A stretch of 64,000 bases of DNA from Cymbidium sinense (taxonomy: Eukaryota; Streptophyta; Magnoliopsida; Asparagales; Orchidaceae): positions 310,589,001 to 310,653,000 of the forward strand of contig CM038214.1 of NCBI GenBank assembly GCA_021442155.1, written 5' to 3'. How positions within the stretch are numbered: position 1 is the first letter of the stretch; every line of letters begins with the position of its first letter. The notes under the pieces were generated by a model that was not told the origin of the DNA, made no database searches, and saw nothing but the letters and a program-made list of their open reading frames with translations. Below, piece after piece: positions 1-12,240 of the stretch. Made by a program: the position numbers and the translations under genes.

Positions 1-597
1 AAATAATAACTAAATAAATATAAATAAATAAAACCTAAAACTAAACAAAAATAAAATACTTAAATAAAATAAAACTATATAAATAAATCAAAATAAACCT
101 AAAATAAAACTAAATAAAAACTTAAACCTAAAATAAACTAAAATATAAAATAAATAAAAAAATAAAACATAAAACTAAACTAAAAAAACTGACCTAAAAT
201 AAAAAATAAAATAAACCTAATCCAAACTAAAATAAATTAAACTAAAATAAATAAAATCTAAACCTAAACTTAAAATAAATTGAAACTAAACCTAAATCTA
301 AACTAAATAAAATAAAAATAAACTAAAATAAAACTAAACTAAAATAAAACCTAAAATAAACCAAAACTAAAATAATAAAGAAATTAAATAAACCTAAACT
401 AAAAGAAAAAAAATAAAACCTAAATCTAAAAAATAAAATAAATATAAAAATAAACTAAAACTTAAACCTAAGAAATAAGCTAAAAAAAACTAAAGGAAAA
501 TAAATAAACTAAATGAATAAATAAAAATAAACTTAAAAATATAAATAAAAATAACTAAAATAAATAAAAATAAACTACTAAACTAAATAAGCTAAAC

Positions 598-630
598 TAC
601 CAGATTTGGTTTAAAAGAAAAATAAAAAAC
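598..630 (+). repeat. Junction element J (weak copy)
   Basis: GATTTGGTTTAAAAG followed by an A-rich run matches the core of the recurring junction element but lacks the long T-run. It precedes the captured mRNA tail by about 150 bp. Confidence 0.4.
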
Positions 631-739
631 TAAAAAAAAAATCAACCTAAAACCTAAATCTAAACCTACACTAAAAATCATAAACCAAGCCAAAACCCTA
701 AACCAAAACCCAAAACCTAAATAAATGCTAAACCCTAAA

Positions 740-1074
740 CTGAAACCAATAACCATTGCCATCACAATTCCTATCATTCTCACATTATATTGCATCTATC
801 TGTTTGTATTACAGCTGAATCTCTCTCATTATAATTTGCAGTGATTCTCTCTTCTTCTGTAGGGCTCCATATTATCATGCATTCTCACATCCTCAGGAGC
901 CTTAATCTTCCTTTAGCTTATTATGTTAATCATCTTGTATCGATTGCTTTAATGTCTTCTTTTGCTGGATGTACTTAGATAAAGACTCCTTATAAGCTCT
1001 TTGGAGCTTAAATATTCCCTTTAAGGACCTGTAACCTCTGGCAATAAAATACTACATGGGGTTTAAAAAAAAAA
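740..1074 (+). pseudogene. Captured 3' end of an unidentified mRNA (retrocopy tail)
   Basis: About 330 bp of mixed-composition sequence breaks the A/C array. It ends with AATAAA at 1043-1048, then a ten-base A-run starting at 1065, after which CCTAAA-type repeat resumes. The signal-to-tail spacing of 17 nt is what a cleaved and polyadenylated plant mRNA would show. No reading frame of useful length is present, so this is probably 3'UTR. It has no visible similarity to the glycine-rich protein tails found elsewhere in the arrays, yet sits in the equivalent place after a junction element. The donor gene is unknown. Exact left boundary uncertain by about 15 bp. Confidence 0.6.
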
Positions 1075-1849
1075 TCCTAAAACCCCAAAAAACCCTAAAC
1101 CTAAAAGAACCTAAAAACATAAAACCTAAACTAAACTAACTAAACCTGAATAAAATAAATAAAAAACTTAAACCTAAATTAAATAAAAAAAAAATAAAAT
1201 AAAATAAAAACCTAATAAAATCTAAACCTAAACTAAACTTAAAAAATAAAATTAAATAAAAAATAAAAACTAAACTAAAATATAATAAATTGAAAGCTAA
1301 AACTAAAATAAAATAAACTTAAAAATAAAAAGCCTAAATAAAAAAAACTAAACTTAAAATAAAATAAAATAAACCTAAAATAAAATAAAATAAAACTAAA
1401 TAAAAAATATAAACCTAAAAAAAATAAACCTAAAAAATAAAGCTAAAATAAATGAAAAATAAAACCTAAACTAATAAAAAAAATACTAAAATAAACAAAA
1501 TAAAATTAACCTAAACCTAAACCTTAACCTATAATAAACTAAACCTAAAGGAAATAAACTAAATAAAATAAATTAAATTAAAAAAAATAAACTAAACCTC
1601 AACTAAAATAAAACCAAAACCTAAAATAAAACCTAAACCTAAACCTAAAATAAAATAAAATAAAATTAAAAAAAATAAACATAAAACCTAAACATAAACC
1701 TAAAAAATTAAATAAAATAAAAACCTAAATAAAATAAATAAGCCAAATAAAAAATAAAAATAAACCTAAATAATAAATGGACTTAAATATAAAATAAACT
1801 AATAACTAGATAAACTCCATTCAAAAAAAAAAAACCACAAACCTAAATC

Positions 1850-1925
1850 CTACCCTAGCCACAGACTACCCAAAAATAAACTGAGCCCTAGGCCTAATAA
1901 CTGACCTGGGCCCTAAATAAACTAA
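1850..1925. repeat. G+C-rich variant block 1 (short)
   Basis: CCTAGCC, GAGCCCTAGGCC and CCTGGGCCC words interrupt the A-rich array. They have the layout of telomere-like words with AA replaced by GG or GA. The block follows an A-run at 1820-1833. Confidence 0.5.
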
Positions 1926-2193
1926 AATAAAATAAAGCTAAATAACCTAAACTGACTAAATCTGACCTAAAATAAATCAAATAAAACCTAAACTAGGCTT
2001 TAAAAATATACCTAAAACCTAAGATAAAACTAATCACAAAAATAAAAAAAATACTAAACTAAAAATAACATACCTAAATCAAGATCTAAAAATAAAAAAT
2101 TAAAATCTAGTAAAATAAATAAAAAAATAAACTATAAAAATAAAAAAAATAAACCTAAATAAACATAAAATATAAACTAAAATAAAATATAAA

Positions 2194-2216
2194 CATGTTT
2201 ACTTAATAAAAAATAA
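2194..2216 (+). repeat. Junction element J
   Basis: ATGTTTACTTAATAAAAAAT matches the recurring junction core. The first glycine-rich protein tail begins about 285 bp downstream. Confidence 0.55.
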
Positions 2217-2478
2217 AGAAACTAAACCCTAAATCTAAAAACCTAAACCCCAAAAAACTAAACACAAACCCTAAACAACAATCTAAAATAAAATAAATTA
2301 TAAAAACCACTAAACCCCAAAAAAACCATAAATCCTAATCCTAAACCACAAATGCCAAAGCATAAACCTAAAACTAAACTAAACCCACACCTAAACCCCA
2401 AACTAAACTAAACTTAAAATAACTAAATAAATTAAAAATAAACCAAAACTCTAAAACTAATAAACTAAACCTAAACCA

Positions 2479-2865
2479 ATAGCAGAACCTACATGACAGG
2501 CTCATCTATATCTAGAGGGTGGAGGTGAAAGCTAAATGGTTATCAATGGTGGTGGGGATCTGGAGTTCTTTGGTGGATATGGAGGTGGTGGTCAAGCGAG
2601 TGGTGGTTATGGAGGGGGAGAGACACAATTGTGGTGGTGGCGGAAGATGATATGATGGTTGATCCCACTAGAGGCTGGGGTGGTTAATGGGAAGAAAGCT
2701 GAGAGCAACAGATATCATAGAGCTGTGCCTTCATAGTAGGCAGTTAGTTATCTAAGTTATTTGCTCAGTGCTCATTTTTCTATGTTGTAAACATGTCTTA
2801 GAAAATTTGTGTTACTTGGTTGATAAAATTGAAAGAAAATTGAATCATTTGTTCTCTTAAAAAAA
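2479..2865 (+). pseudogene. Glycine-rich RNA-binding protein gene tail, copy 1
   Basis: Decayed copy of the module described at 24672. The RRM end is barely readable (AATAGCAGAACC, then a remnant of the AEAQSR codons). The glycine-rich part (2565-2640) shows repeated GGTGGTGG and GGATATGGAGG. The 3'UTR runs to a CTCTTAAAAAAA tail at about 2865. The phrase GATCCCACTAGAGGCTGGGG corresponds to the GS.Y.RG.GG codons of better copies. Frame is broken by indels. The following 190 bp are rich in CCCTAAA words. Confidence 0.8.
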
Positions 2866-3660
2866 TCTAAACCCTAAACAAACTAAAACTAAAGACTAAA
2901 CCTAAATCCCAAACCACAAACCCTAACTAACTAAACCCAAACCCTAAACCCTAAACTTAACCACAAAAAACCCTAAACACTAAATGCTAAACTAGCCTTA
3001 AACCTCAAACCCTAAATTCTAAACCTTAAACCCTCATACAAATACCCTTAAAAGCTAAAAACCTAAACTAAACTAAATAAAGCATAAAATAAAATAAATA
3101 AAAATTAAAATAAAAAAATAAAATAATAAATAAAATAAAACCTAAAATGAATAAATAAAATAAAATTAAAAAATAAAATAAAATTAAAATCTAAACTAAT
3201 AAAAAAAAAATAAAAACTAGAATAGATAAAATAAAAACTAAATTAAGATAAAATAAACATAAATAAATAATAAAATTAAATAAATACAAAACCTAAAAAA
3301 ATAAACCTAAAAATAAAACTAAATAAAACTAAACAAAACCTAAACTAAAATAAAAATAAAATAAACTACTAAACTAAATAAAATAAACACAACTACTATA
3401 AACAAAACTAAACCCTAAACTAAATAAATAAAATAAACTAAAATAAACCTAAACCTACATAAAAAAATAAAAATACAAAAAATAAAACCTAAAACCTAAA
3501 CTACTAAAAAAAAACTACCAATAAAAATAACTAAATAAAATAAAAATAAACTATAAAACATACTAAACCTAAATAAAAATAAACTAAATCAAACTGATAA
3601 AATGGTGGGCTAAAATAAACTAAACTAATAAAATAAAATCTAAATAAATAAGATACTAAT

Positions 3661-4035
3661 GGACTAAGATCAAAAATGACCAAAGGCCCAACCTACCTAC
3701 CCTGAGCCCAGGCCTGGGCCTACCATGGGCACTAGGCCCAACATACCTAGCCCTATCTGACCTACCCTAACTGACACTGGGCCCACCAGGCCTGACTTCA
3801 TAAATACTCTGACTTGACCTGAGGCCACAACCAAAAGACCCTAGCCACAACCTAATCCACGCTAATCATGGGCCCAAAACCTTAGGCCAGATACAGACCC
3901 TGACCCTAGGCCACAAACTTACTGAGCCCTACTAACTAAACACTACTTGACTGGAGCCACTAAGGCATCCCACAGGCCCTGACCCTAGGCCACTGAGGTT
4001 TACCCTAGGCCACTGGGCCCAGGCCACACCACAAA
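3661..4035. repeat. G+C-rich variant block 2
   Basis: Dense CTGGGCC, CTAGGCC, GAGCCC and CACTGGGCCC words, with a composition shift against the surrounding AATAAA array. No open frame of gene-like quality. No clear junction element precedes it. Confidence 0.75.
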
Positions 4036-4680
4036 ACCTAAACCTAACTATATAAACCTAATATAATGGATAAAAACCTAATGAGATAAATATATAAGAT
4101 AAAATCTACTACTTGACAATAAAGATAAGCATAAAAAATATAAAATATGTAAATAAACATAAACTAAACTAAAGAAGATAAACCTAAGAATAAATCTAAA
4201 TAAAATAAAATATGTAAAATAAAATAAAATAACCTAAAATAAATAATAAAACTAAAATAAAAAAACAAAAATGAATAAAAATAAAACCTAAAAAATAAAA
4301 TAAAAATTAAAAACCCTAAAACTAAAAAAAAAAAAAAAATTAATTAAATAAAATAAAATAAACTATAAACTAAAATACATAAAACCTAAAACTAAATATC
4401 AAATAAATAAACTAAAACCCAAACTAAAATAAAATTAATCTAAATAACCTAAACTACTAAAAATAAACTTAAAAAAAATAAACCTAAAGTAAAATAAATC
4501 CTAAACCTAAAAAAAAATAAAATATAAACTAAAAATAAAAATAAAATAAAACTTAAACCTGAAAACTCAACCTAAAATACCTAAAAAAAAAAAATGTATA
4601 AAAACCTAAACTAAAATAAATAAAAAAATAAATAAATAAACTAAAATAAAATAAACTAAAATAGGTGAGTAAACTAAACT

Positions 4681-4707
4681 ACAAGTTGGGTTAATTTAAA
4701 AAAAAAT
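4681..4707 (+). repeat. Junction element J
   Basis: AAGTTGGGTTAATTTAAAAA matches the recurring junction. The deleted gene-tail copy 2 follows about 270 bp downstream. Confidence 0.5.
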
Positions 4708-4956
4708 AAAAAAGACCATATACCCTAAACCATAAAATGCTAAAGCTACAAACCCTGACCTAAACACTAAACCCTAAAACTCTAAAATAAACCTGAGCCA
4801 CAAACCCTGAGCCTAACCACAAACCCTAAACTTAGGCAAACCTTAAACCTAAAAACTAAAATGATAAATGACCACAGAGCCAAAACTCTAATCCTAAACT
4901 AAAGTAATTAAATAAATTTAAAATAAACCTAAACTATAAAACTAACTAAACCATAG

Positions 4957-5090
4957 AATGGGTTTTGATTTCCTATGCATCTAATTTTTTATGTCATCAC
5001 ATGTATCTTAAGAACTTGTTGTGTTACTTGGTTAATGAATCGAAAGAAGAATTGATGAATCTAAATTTATTCTTTCTTAAAAAAAAAAAA
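4957..5090 (+). pseudogene. Glycine-rich protein gene tail, copy 2, coding part deleted
   Basis: Starts with the usual left edge (TAGAATGGG) and jumps straight into the 3'UTR (TTTTGATTTCC, TGTATCTTAAGAACTTG, TGTGTTACTTGG, GAAAGAAGAATTGATGAATC), ending in CTTAAAAAAAAAAA. The whole glycine-rich coding segment, roughly 300 bp, is missing. The shared start and shared tail show that this is an internal deletion of the common module and not a separate insertion. Confidence 0.75.
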
Positions 5091-5823
5091 TCTTAAACCT
5101 AAACTAAAACCTAAAACCCTACCACAACTACCCACTACCCCCCAAACCTAAACCAGCCAAGACCACAAGCCCTAAAACCAAAAAATGACTAAAATACAAA
5201 ATAAATAAATCTAAACCTAAATAAAATAAAATAAATAAATAAAAAAAACTAAACTAAAATCTAAACCTAAAATAAAATAAAAAAAAATATAAATAAACTA
5301 AAATAAAATAAATAAAACCTAAACTAAATTAAAAAAATATATAAACCTAAATAAAATAAAACCAAAATGTAAATAATAATAATAAACCTAAAATAAAATA
5401 AAAAATGAGTAAAACATAAACCTTTAAAATAAACCTAAATAAAATCTAAAAAAATAAATAAAAAAATAAACTAAACTAAATAAAACCAAAAAAATAAAAT
5501 AAAAATAAAAATATAATAAACTAATAAAAACTAAATAAACTAAAGACCTAACCTAAAATAAACTAAAACTAATCAAATAAAATAAATTAATAATAAGCTA
5601 AAAGGTTAAAATAAACCTAAAAATAAACCTAAAATAAAAATAAAAAATAATATTAAAATAAAATATAAAACTAAATGCAAATAAAATAAAATAAAATAAA
5701 ACTAAACTAAAAAAACATAAAAAAAAAACCTAAACTAAAAATAAACAAATTAAAATCTAAACTAAAATAAATAAAATATAAATAAAATAAATTGAATTAA
5801 ATAAAATAAACTAAATAAACCTA

Positions 5824-5843
5824 ATGGTTTCTTAATTTTAAAA
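5824..5843 (+). repeat. Junction element J (short)
   Basis: ATGGTTTCTTAATTTTAAAA followed by CCAAACCCTAAACC. A G+C-rich block follows. Confidence 0.5.
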
Positions 5844-5869
5844 CCAAACCCTAAACCAACCCCAAACCC

Positions 5870-6445
5870 TAAATCCACAAAACCTAAACCCTAGGCCATA
5901 GCCACAACTATCCCTGAGCCCTAAACCTTAACCCTGAGCCCTAAAACCCTAAACCCAAAACTGACTAGCCTAAAAACTTACCGACCTAAACCCAAAAACT
6001 GGCAAAAAACTAGCCCCATCCCACATACTAAATGTGCCCAAAATACTAAGATGAACCTACAAAAATATTAAAAGAATAGGACTACTAAATAAAATAAAAT
6101 AGGCCAGATAAGTAAAAAAATAAAATAATATAAAATATGAATGATAAGATAACTGGGGTTTTCTTGGTTTTAAATAAACCACAAATCCACACCTGGGCCC
6201 TGGGCCCTAGGCCTCTCTGAGTCAAGGCTGACACTGGGCCCAGCCAGATAAATGGTGATAAGGCCTGACCTGGGCCTCTGGATAATAGATAAAATGGCTC
6301 AGGCCTAAACTGACCTGGGCTACACACTGCTGTCCTGGGCCCTGGGCTCTTGGCCACAAAGAGCCACTGAGCAGGCTCCTGGGCCACTAAAGGCCCCAGA
6401 GGCTGAGCCCTGAAAAAAAAACCTATGAGCCACTAATCCTATTAA
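5870..6445. repeat. G+C-rich variant block 3
   Basis: Two sub-blocks of CCCTAGGCC, CTGGGCCC, GAGCCACTGAGC and similar words around an AATAAA-type stretch near 6085-6160. An apparent minus-strand frame across it (6085-6387) is proline/glycine-rich low-complexity translation and not a recognisable protein. Confidence 0.7.
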
Positions 6446-7000
6446 ATCTAGGCCCTACACTAAAAGAGCCACAAAAAACCTGAGCTAAATAAATAAAATA
6501 ATAAAATAAAATCAGACTTAATTAAAATAATAAAATAATAAAAAAATAAACTAAATAAACCTAAACTAAACTTAAAATAATAGATAAAATAAAATAAAAC
6601 TAAATAATAACTAAAATAATAAAATAAACTTAAAAAAAAACTAAATAAAACTAAAAAATAAATAAAAACCAAACTAAAAATAAACCTAAAATAAAAAAAT
6701 AATAAACTAAACCTACTAAAATAAACTAAATAAACTACCTAAATAAACTAAACTAAATAATAAATTAAAATAAATACTAAATAAAAAAAAACCCTAAAAT
6801 AAAACTAAAATAAAACCTAAACCTATAAAAATAAAATAAAATACTAAATAAATAAAATAAAACCTAAATAAATTAAGATAATATAAAAAATAAACTATAA
6901 AAAAACTAAATAAAAAAAAACTAAGATAAATACCTAAATAAAATAAACTAAACTAAATATATAAAATAATATAAAATTAAATAAATAAAAAAATAAAAAT

Positions 7001-7030
7001 ACTAAAAATTTACTTTTTTTTTAAAAATCC
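7001..7030 (+). repeat. Junction element J
   Basis: ATTTACTTTTTTTTTAAAAA, a T-run meeting an A-run, at the edge of the next G+C-rich block. Confidence 0.5.
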
Positions 7031-7039
7031 TAATCTTAT

Positions 7040-7215
7040 AAATCCTGGGCCTACCACTGAGCCCGACCCTAAATACCTAAACTACCATGACTAAACCATA
7101 GGCCATAAATATAAAAACCACCACTGAATGATCCTGAACCACAATCAACTAAATGAGCCCTAAACCCTAGCACCCTAAACCTGGGCCTGGGCCCTACCCA
7201 GGCCACTAAACCCTA
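7040..7215. repeat. G+C-rich variant block 4
   Basis: CCTGGGCC, GAGCCCGACCC, CCTGGGCCTGGGCCC and CCCTAGGC words directly after a junction element, then a return to AATAAA-type array. Confidence 0.6.
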
Positions 7216-8475
7216 GGCACTAAACAAAAATATAAAATAAAACCTAAATAAATAAATAAACCTAAATAATAAGATAAAAACTAACTTTAAACTCTAATAT
7301 AAATAAAAGATAAAACTAAATAGATAAATAAACTTGACTAAAAACCTACATACTAAAATAATAACTAATAAAATAAGATAAAATAACCTAAACTACTAAA
7401 ATAAAAACTTAAATAAAAAACCTAAATAAAAAAAAATACATAAATAAAAAATAAACTAAATAATATAAACTAAATAAAACTAAACCTAAAAAGACCACAA
7501 AATAAATAAATAAACTAGTAAAGAAGACCTAAATAAAATATAAATAAAAAACCTAAACTAAATAAACACTAAAATAAACCTACCTAAATAAATAAACTTA
7601 CTAAAATAAATTAAATAAAAAATATGACTTAAAAAAATAAAACCTAATAACCTAAAACTTAAACTAAAATAATAAAACTAATAAAAAATAATTTAAAACC
7701 TACTAAGATAAGCATAAACTACTACATAAAAAGAAATAAAATAAAAACCTAAACTAAAATAAAACTAAAATAAATAAACTAAATAAATAAAATAATAATA
7801 ATAAATAAAAATAAACTATAAATAAAATAAAATAAATAAACCTAAACTACTACATAATTTAAAAACCAAAAACCAAAACCAAAAATCACAAATAAAACTA
7901 AAACCCCAAAACTAAACCAAATCTAAAATAAACAAATAAATAAAGTTAAACCTATGAATAAAATAAAACTAAAATAAAGAAAAAAAAAAACTAAAACAAA
8001 ATAAAAAATTAAAATAAAATGAAAATAAAACCTATAAATTAAGTTAAAAATAAAATAAATAAATAAAAAAAAACCCTAAACTAAAAAAAAGAAAACTAAA
8101 AAATAAATAAATAAATTTAATAAATAAAGAAATCTAAACCTAAACTAAAATAAACTAAACTAAAATAAATAAATCTCAATAAAACTAAACCTAAAATAAA
8201 ATAAATAAAATAAAATAAACTAAAATTAACTGAAACTAAAATAAACCTAAAATAAAACCTAAAATAAATAAAAGAAAATAAATTAAAACTTAAACTAAAT
8301 CTAAAAAGAAAAATAAAACTAAACCTAAAATATAAAATAAAATAAAACTCTAAAATAAACTTGAACTAAAAAATAAAATAAAAAACTAAAATAAATAAAC
8401 TAAATGAAAATAAAAATAATAAAATAAAAAATAAAAATAATACACCAAATAAATAAAAATATAAATTAACCTAAA

Positions 8476-8503
8476 ACTGGTTTTACTTAATTTTAAAAAA
8501 AAA
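8476..8503 (+). repeat. Junction element J (good copy)
   Basis: ACTGGTTTTACTTAATTTTA followed by an A-run, close to the consensus. Gene-tail copy 3 begins about 225 bp downstream. Confidence 0.65.
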
Positions 8504-8703
8504 TTAAATCCACAAATCTAAAATAAAAACTAAACCTAAACCCCAAACCCACAAACCTAACCTAAACTTAACCTAAACTAAAACTAAAACCTTAGACCTA
8601 AACCACTAAAATACTAAACCTAAAACCACAAACCCACAAACCCTGACTAAACCTAAAAACACAACTATCACCTAAAACCTACATTAAACCTACCCAAAAT
8701 AAG

Positions 8704-9140
8704 AATGGGTAGAACCTTGAGGTAGAAACATCATCATATCAACAGGTTAAGATCTAGATCGGTGGAGGTGAAGGTGTGCATTATCATAGTGGTGGTGGGG
8801 ATCTAGTGAGATATGGAGGTGGTGGTCAGAGTAGTGGTGGTTATGGAGATGAGAGGAGCGATGGAGGTTACAATCATGGTGGTAGCGGATGGAGAGATAG
8901 GGGATATCATGGCATCCACTACTCGAGATCGATGTGGTTGATGTGGTTGGAGATGAAGCTTATTGATCATTTACTTATGGAACTGTGTCTTTTATAGTAG
9001 ATGGTTCTACTTATCTAGGGTTTTGATTTGCTCTATGGTTTCATTTTTTATGTCATCTTGTGTCTTAGAAAACTTGGGGTGTTACTTGGTTCATGAAATC
9101 AATGGAAATGTTGAATTTGAATTTATTCTCTATTAAAAAA
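8704..9140 (+). pseudogene. Glycine-rich RNA-binding protein gene tail, copy 3
   Basis: AATGGGTAGAACCTTGAGG and AACATCATCATATCAACAGG retain the codons for N-G-(K)-N-L-D-G-R-N-I-(T)-V-N at the end of an RRM. A frame from 8776 reads HYHSGGGD, YGGGGQSSGGYG, GGYNHGGSG and HYSRS, the glycine/tyrosine pattern of GRP C-termini. It then loses the terminal codons and runs into 3'UTR (8940-9120) before the CTATTAAAAAA tail. The region upstream of the RRM end is replaced by array, so there is no start, no RNP motif and no promoter. CCCTAAA-rich repeat follows. Confidence 0.85.
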
Positions 9141-9931
9141 CCTTAAAACCTAAACCTAAACCAAATCTAAAATTTAAACCCTAAACCTAAAACCTAAACC
9201 TAAACCCTAAAATAAAATAAAACCTAAACCCTAAATAAAACCTACCACAAACACTTAAAAATCAAAACCTAAAATAAAACTAAATAAAAATAATAAAATA
9301 AATAGGAAAACCTAAACCAAAATAAAATAAATAAAATAAAACATAAACTAAAACCTAAACCTAAACTTCCCAATCTAAAAAAAATAAACAAATAAAACAG
9401 ACTAAAAAAATAATAATAAAATATAAAAAATATGATATAATAAAACCTAAGCATAAAAAAATAAACCAAAAAAATAAAACTAAAAAAATAAATAAAATAA
9501 AACCTAAACCCTAAACCTAAAATAAAATAAAATAAAACAACATAAAATAAACTAGTCTAAAAATAAAACAAACTAAACTAAAATAAAATAAATCTTAAAA
9601 CCTAAACTAAAAATTAAACCTAAACTAAAACTAAATAAATAAAATAAACTAAAAATAAACCTAAAAAATAAAATATAAAATAAAACCAAAGCATAAACCT
9701 AAATAAAATAAAATAAACCTAAACTGAACCTAAAATGTAAACAAACTTAAAATAAAATAAAAAATAAACTCAACTAAAATAAACCTTAACCTAAAAATAA
9801 ATAAAATAGAACCTAAACTAGATAAATAAACTAAAATAATTAAACTAATTAATAATAATAAAAATAAACTTAAATAAAATAAATAATAAAATAAACTCAA
9901 TAAATAAAAATAAACTAAATACTAAATCTAA

Positions 9932-9960
9932 ACTGTATTTTACTTAATTATAAAAAAAAA
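9932..9960 (+). repeat. Junction element J
   Basis: ACTGTATTTTACTTAATTAT followed by nine A. About 185 bp of CCCTAAA-type repeat separates it from retrotransposon copy A. Confidence 0.6.
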
Positions 9961-10389
9961 TGTGAGCTAAACCCAAAACCCTAAACCCTAAATCTAAACA
10001 CATATACCTAAATCCACAACCTAAACCTAAACCTGAGCCAAACCCACAAAACCTATGACCACTAAACCACAAACACTAAACTAAACCTAAACCACTTAGA
10101 CCTTAAACCCTAAACTCTAAACTAACCTAAATACAACCCAAACCCACAAACCTTGAATAAAGATGTCATTAGGAAAGATCTAGAATGACCTAATCTAATG
10201 TAGTTATGATAGCTAAAGAAAATGTCTTCAAAGACTTTTTTGTTAAGATTTAAATGCCTTAACCCTAAATTATATTATAATACCATATATTATAGTATAA
10301 TGTATCATATATTTGAGCATGTAGTGATGTGTTTTGGATGTTATAAGATGTTTTGAAATGTTTTAGTATATTATGGTGTGCATTATATT

Positions 10390-11690
10390 AATATAAATCC
10401 TAAAAATATTGATTTAAAAAATTAGATGATCAAATTTATTAAAATTTAAGTGTGAATTAGGTTGTAGTACCAAAGGGGTGCTACACCACTTATTGTCTAA
10501 AAAGTAAGATTTTATGTTCAAAATAAATATTATATGTTGTAGCATAGTATAACATCGTATATCATAATATATTATTCTGCATTTTAAATTCTTTTAGTAT
10601 TTTACAATCATGTCAAATACTCTAGCATTTATAAAATGTTGATTTAGACTTTAAAATGGTGGAATTTGGCCAAATTGATAATAGGTAGAGCATGACATCA
10701 TATATTGTTCCATTTAAAATTATGTATGTGATACAACTAAAATATATAGTATTAATTAGACTAATTTATGATTATTTATCTTAAGCAATCCCTTTGATGT
10801 AATATGCAATATAATATAATATAATATGTTATAGTGTATTATATAATATAGGATGCCATAACATAGTGTAGCATCATGCATTATAGCATATTGTGTATTA
10901 CTACTTGTTGTTTAGCTTATTTTAATTTGTTATAGTATGATTTTAGAATTTGTATTGGTATAATTCATAAAATACTATTTATAAGGAGATGATGGGATTT
11001 GGCCAAATTTAGAAAAGCTTTTGAACATCATTGGGAATTACTATGGTGTGTCATTTAATCAAAAGAATGGAATTTTGCATCCAAAATAAATGTTCATTTT
11101 TCAATAAAATTTTATAAATTTTTTGCTTAAAGTGATTCATTTTAAGTTGTAATGTAAGATACTATATTATATGAAAGCATATTAAAAATAATGTACATAA
11201 CAATATAACTTCACATATATATGAATGGTGGTGTGATAAATGTTGTACATTTTAGTATGTTTTACTTTTGTAATAATACGTTGGGTCAAAACTCATAAAA
11301 AATGTTAATTTCAAGGTTGAGGTGGAAGAATTTAGCCAAATTCACGGTACACACCAAGAAGCAACATAAAAATTATGCCATTTTGTACCATTTCTAATAG
11401 AAAAATAATAATTTAACATCCAAAATAAACATTATTCATATTTTGGGAAAGTTTAATTATTTGTTCCTTTTAAGTGATTCTAATGAGGTGTAATGTTAGA
11501 CAATATATTATATTTGCATTATAATATAACATCATATATTATAATATAATATAGTGTGTTAATTCACACTATAATATGTTTAGCATGATATTGTCTAGTT
11601 TGAGCTTCAAATCATAAAATGTTGATTACAATGTTAAAATGATGTAATTTGAATGAGTATATTGTTAGGCTTTTGGTTGAAGTATTAAAG
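10390..11690 (-). repeat. Tandem repeat family 1 (about 320 bp) in element 3' region
   Basis: Five diverged units share the phrase CATAAAATGTTGATTT, then GGTGGAATTTGGCCAAATT, spaced by AT-rich ATAATATAATATGTTATA-type DNA. Anchors lie near 10396, 10631, 10970, 11297 and 11612, so spacing is 235, 339, 327 and 315 bp. The same five anchors occur in copy B. No coding potential. Tandem repeats in the 3' untranslated region are a known feature of plant Tat/Ogre elements. Confidence 0.75.
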
Positions 11691-12240
11691 GTGTGCATAA
11701 AGAAGAAATAAGTTTGATGAGAATTCCATGTCAAGGACATGGGAGGAGATCCCACAGGGATCACACATGCATTGGACATGACATGTGAGGGTATGTTGAG
11801 GCATAGAAGAAAAAAATCTTTGGGGATAAGGTTTGAATTTGATTTGATTATATGATTTATGGAAAGAAGATCCATTGAGGATAATAATCTATAATCCAGA
11901 TTAGATGAATCAACTATAATTATTTTATTTTAGTTAATGTTAGGCATATCTACTAGAGATATGGCTCAAGTTTGCTAATAGGTATATGAACCTTCCACTA
12001 AGCAAGTTTAGAAATCTAGGGATTGGGATTTGAGTTTTATTTTTTGGGGATGTATGCATGGGAATAAGAGTTTGGTTGGATTTCTTTGATTTATACTCTG
12101 GGAGTTGGTTTAATTTGGCTCCACAGGGAGGTTGGTTTTAAATTTGATTTGTTTGCTTGACTTATTTATATATGATTTGGGGATCCCCGGAGAGAGGGTG
12201 TGATTTAACTCCACTAGGAAAATTATAGGTTAGATTTAAT
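11690..12240. other. Element 3' region without recognisable genes
   Basis: Mixed-composition noncoding DNA between the two tandem-repeat families. It shares its sequence with 40920-41480 in copy B (for example GGACATGACATGTGAGGGT in both), so it belongs to the element. Nothing else is recognised. Confidence 0.6.

Larger units (their letters stand above)
1..10145. repeat. Telomere-like degenerate array, block I
   Basis: A/C-rich, G-poor DNA made of words ending in TAAA: AATAAA, CTAAA, CCTAAA and occasional CCCTAAA. AATAAA-type words dominate for stretches of a kilobase or more. CCCTAAA-rich patches lie next to the gene-tail copies, for example 2860-3050 and 9145-9240. The plus strand carries the C-rich telomere strand throughout, so orientation is constant. 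Interruptions listed separately are a captured mRNA tail, three glycine-rich protein tails, G+C-rich variant blocks and junction elements. Nothing else in this block looks like a gene; long minus-strand frames arise because TTA/TTT-rich complements contain few stops. Confidence 0.9.

Noticed and set aside
6460..6672. Many minus-strand frames rich in Phe, Leu, Tyr and Ile across the arrays (for example 592-795, 6460-6672, 9269-9469, 31851-32153, 34153-34341) that look like membrane proteins
   Set aside because: They arise because the complement of AATAAA/CCTAAA words has few stops. Composition mirrors the repeat, there is no domain, and the frames do not persist between units.
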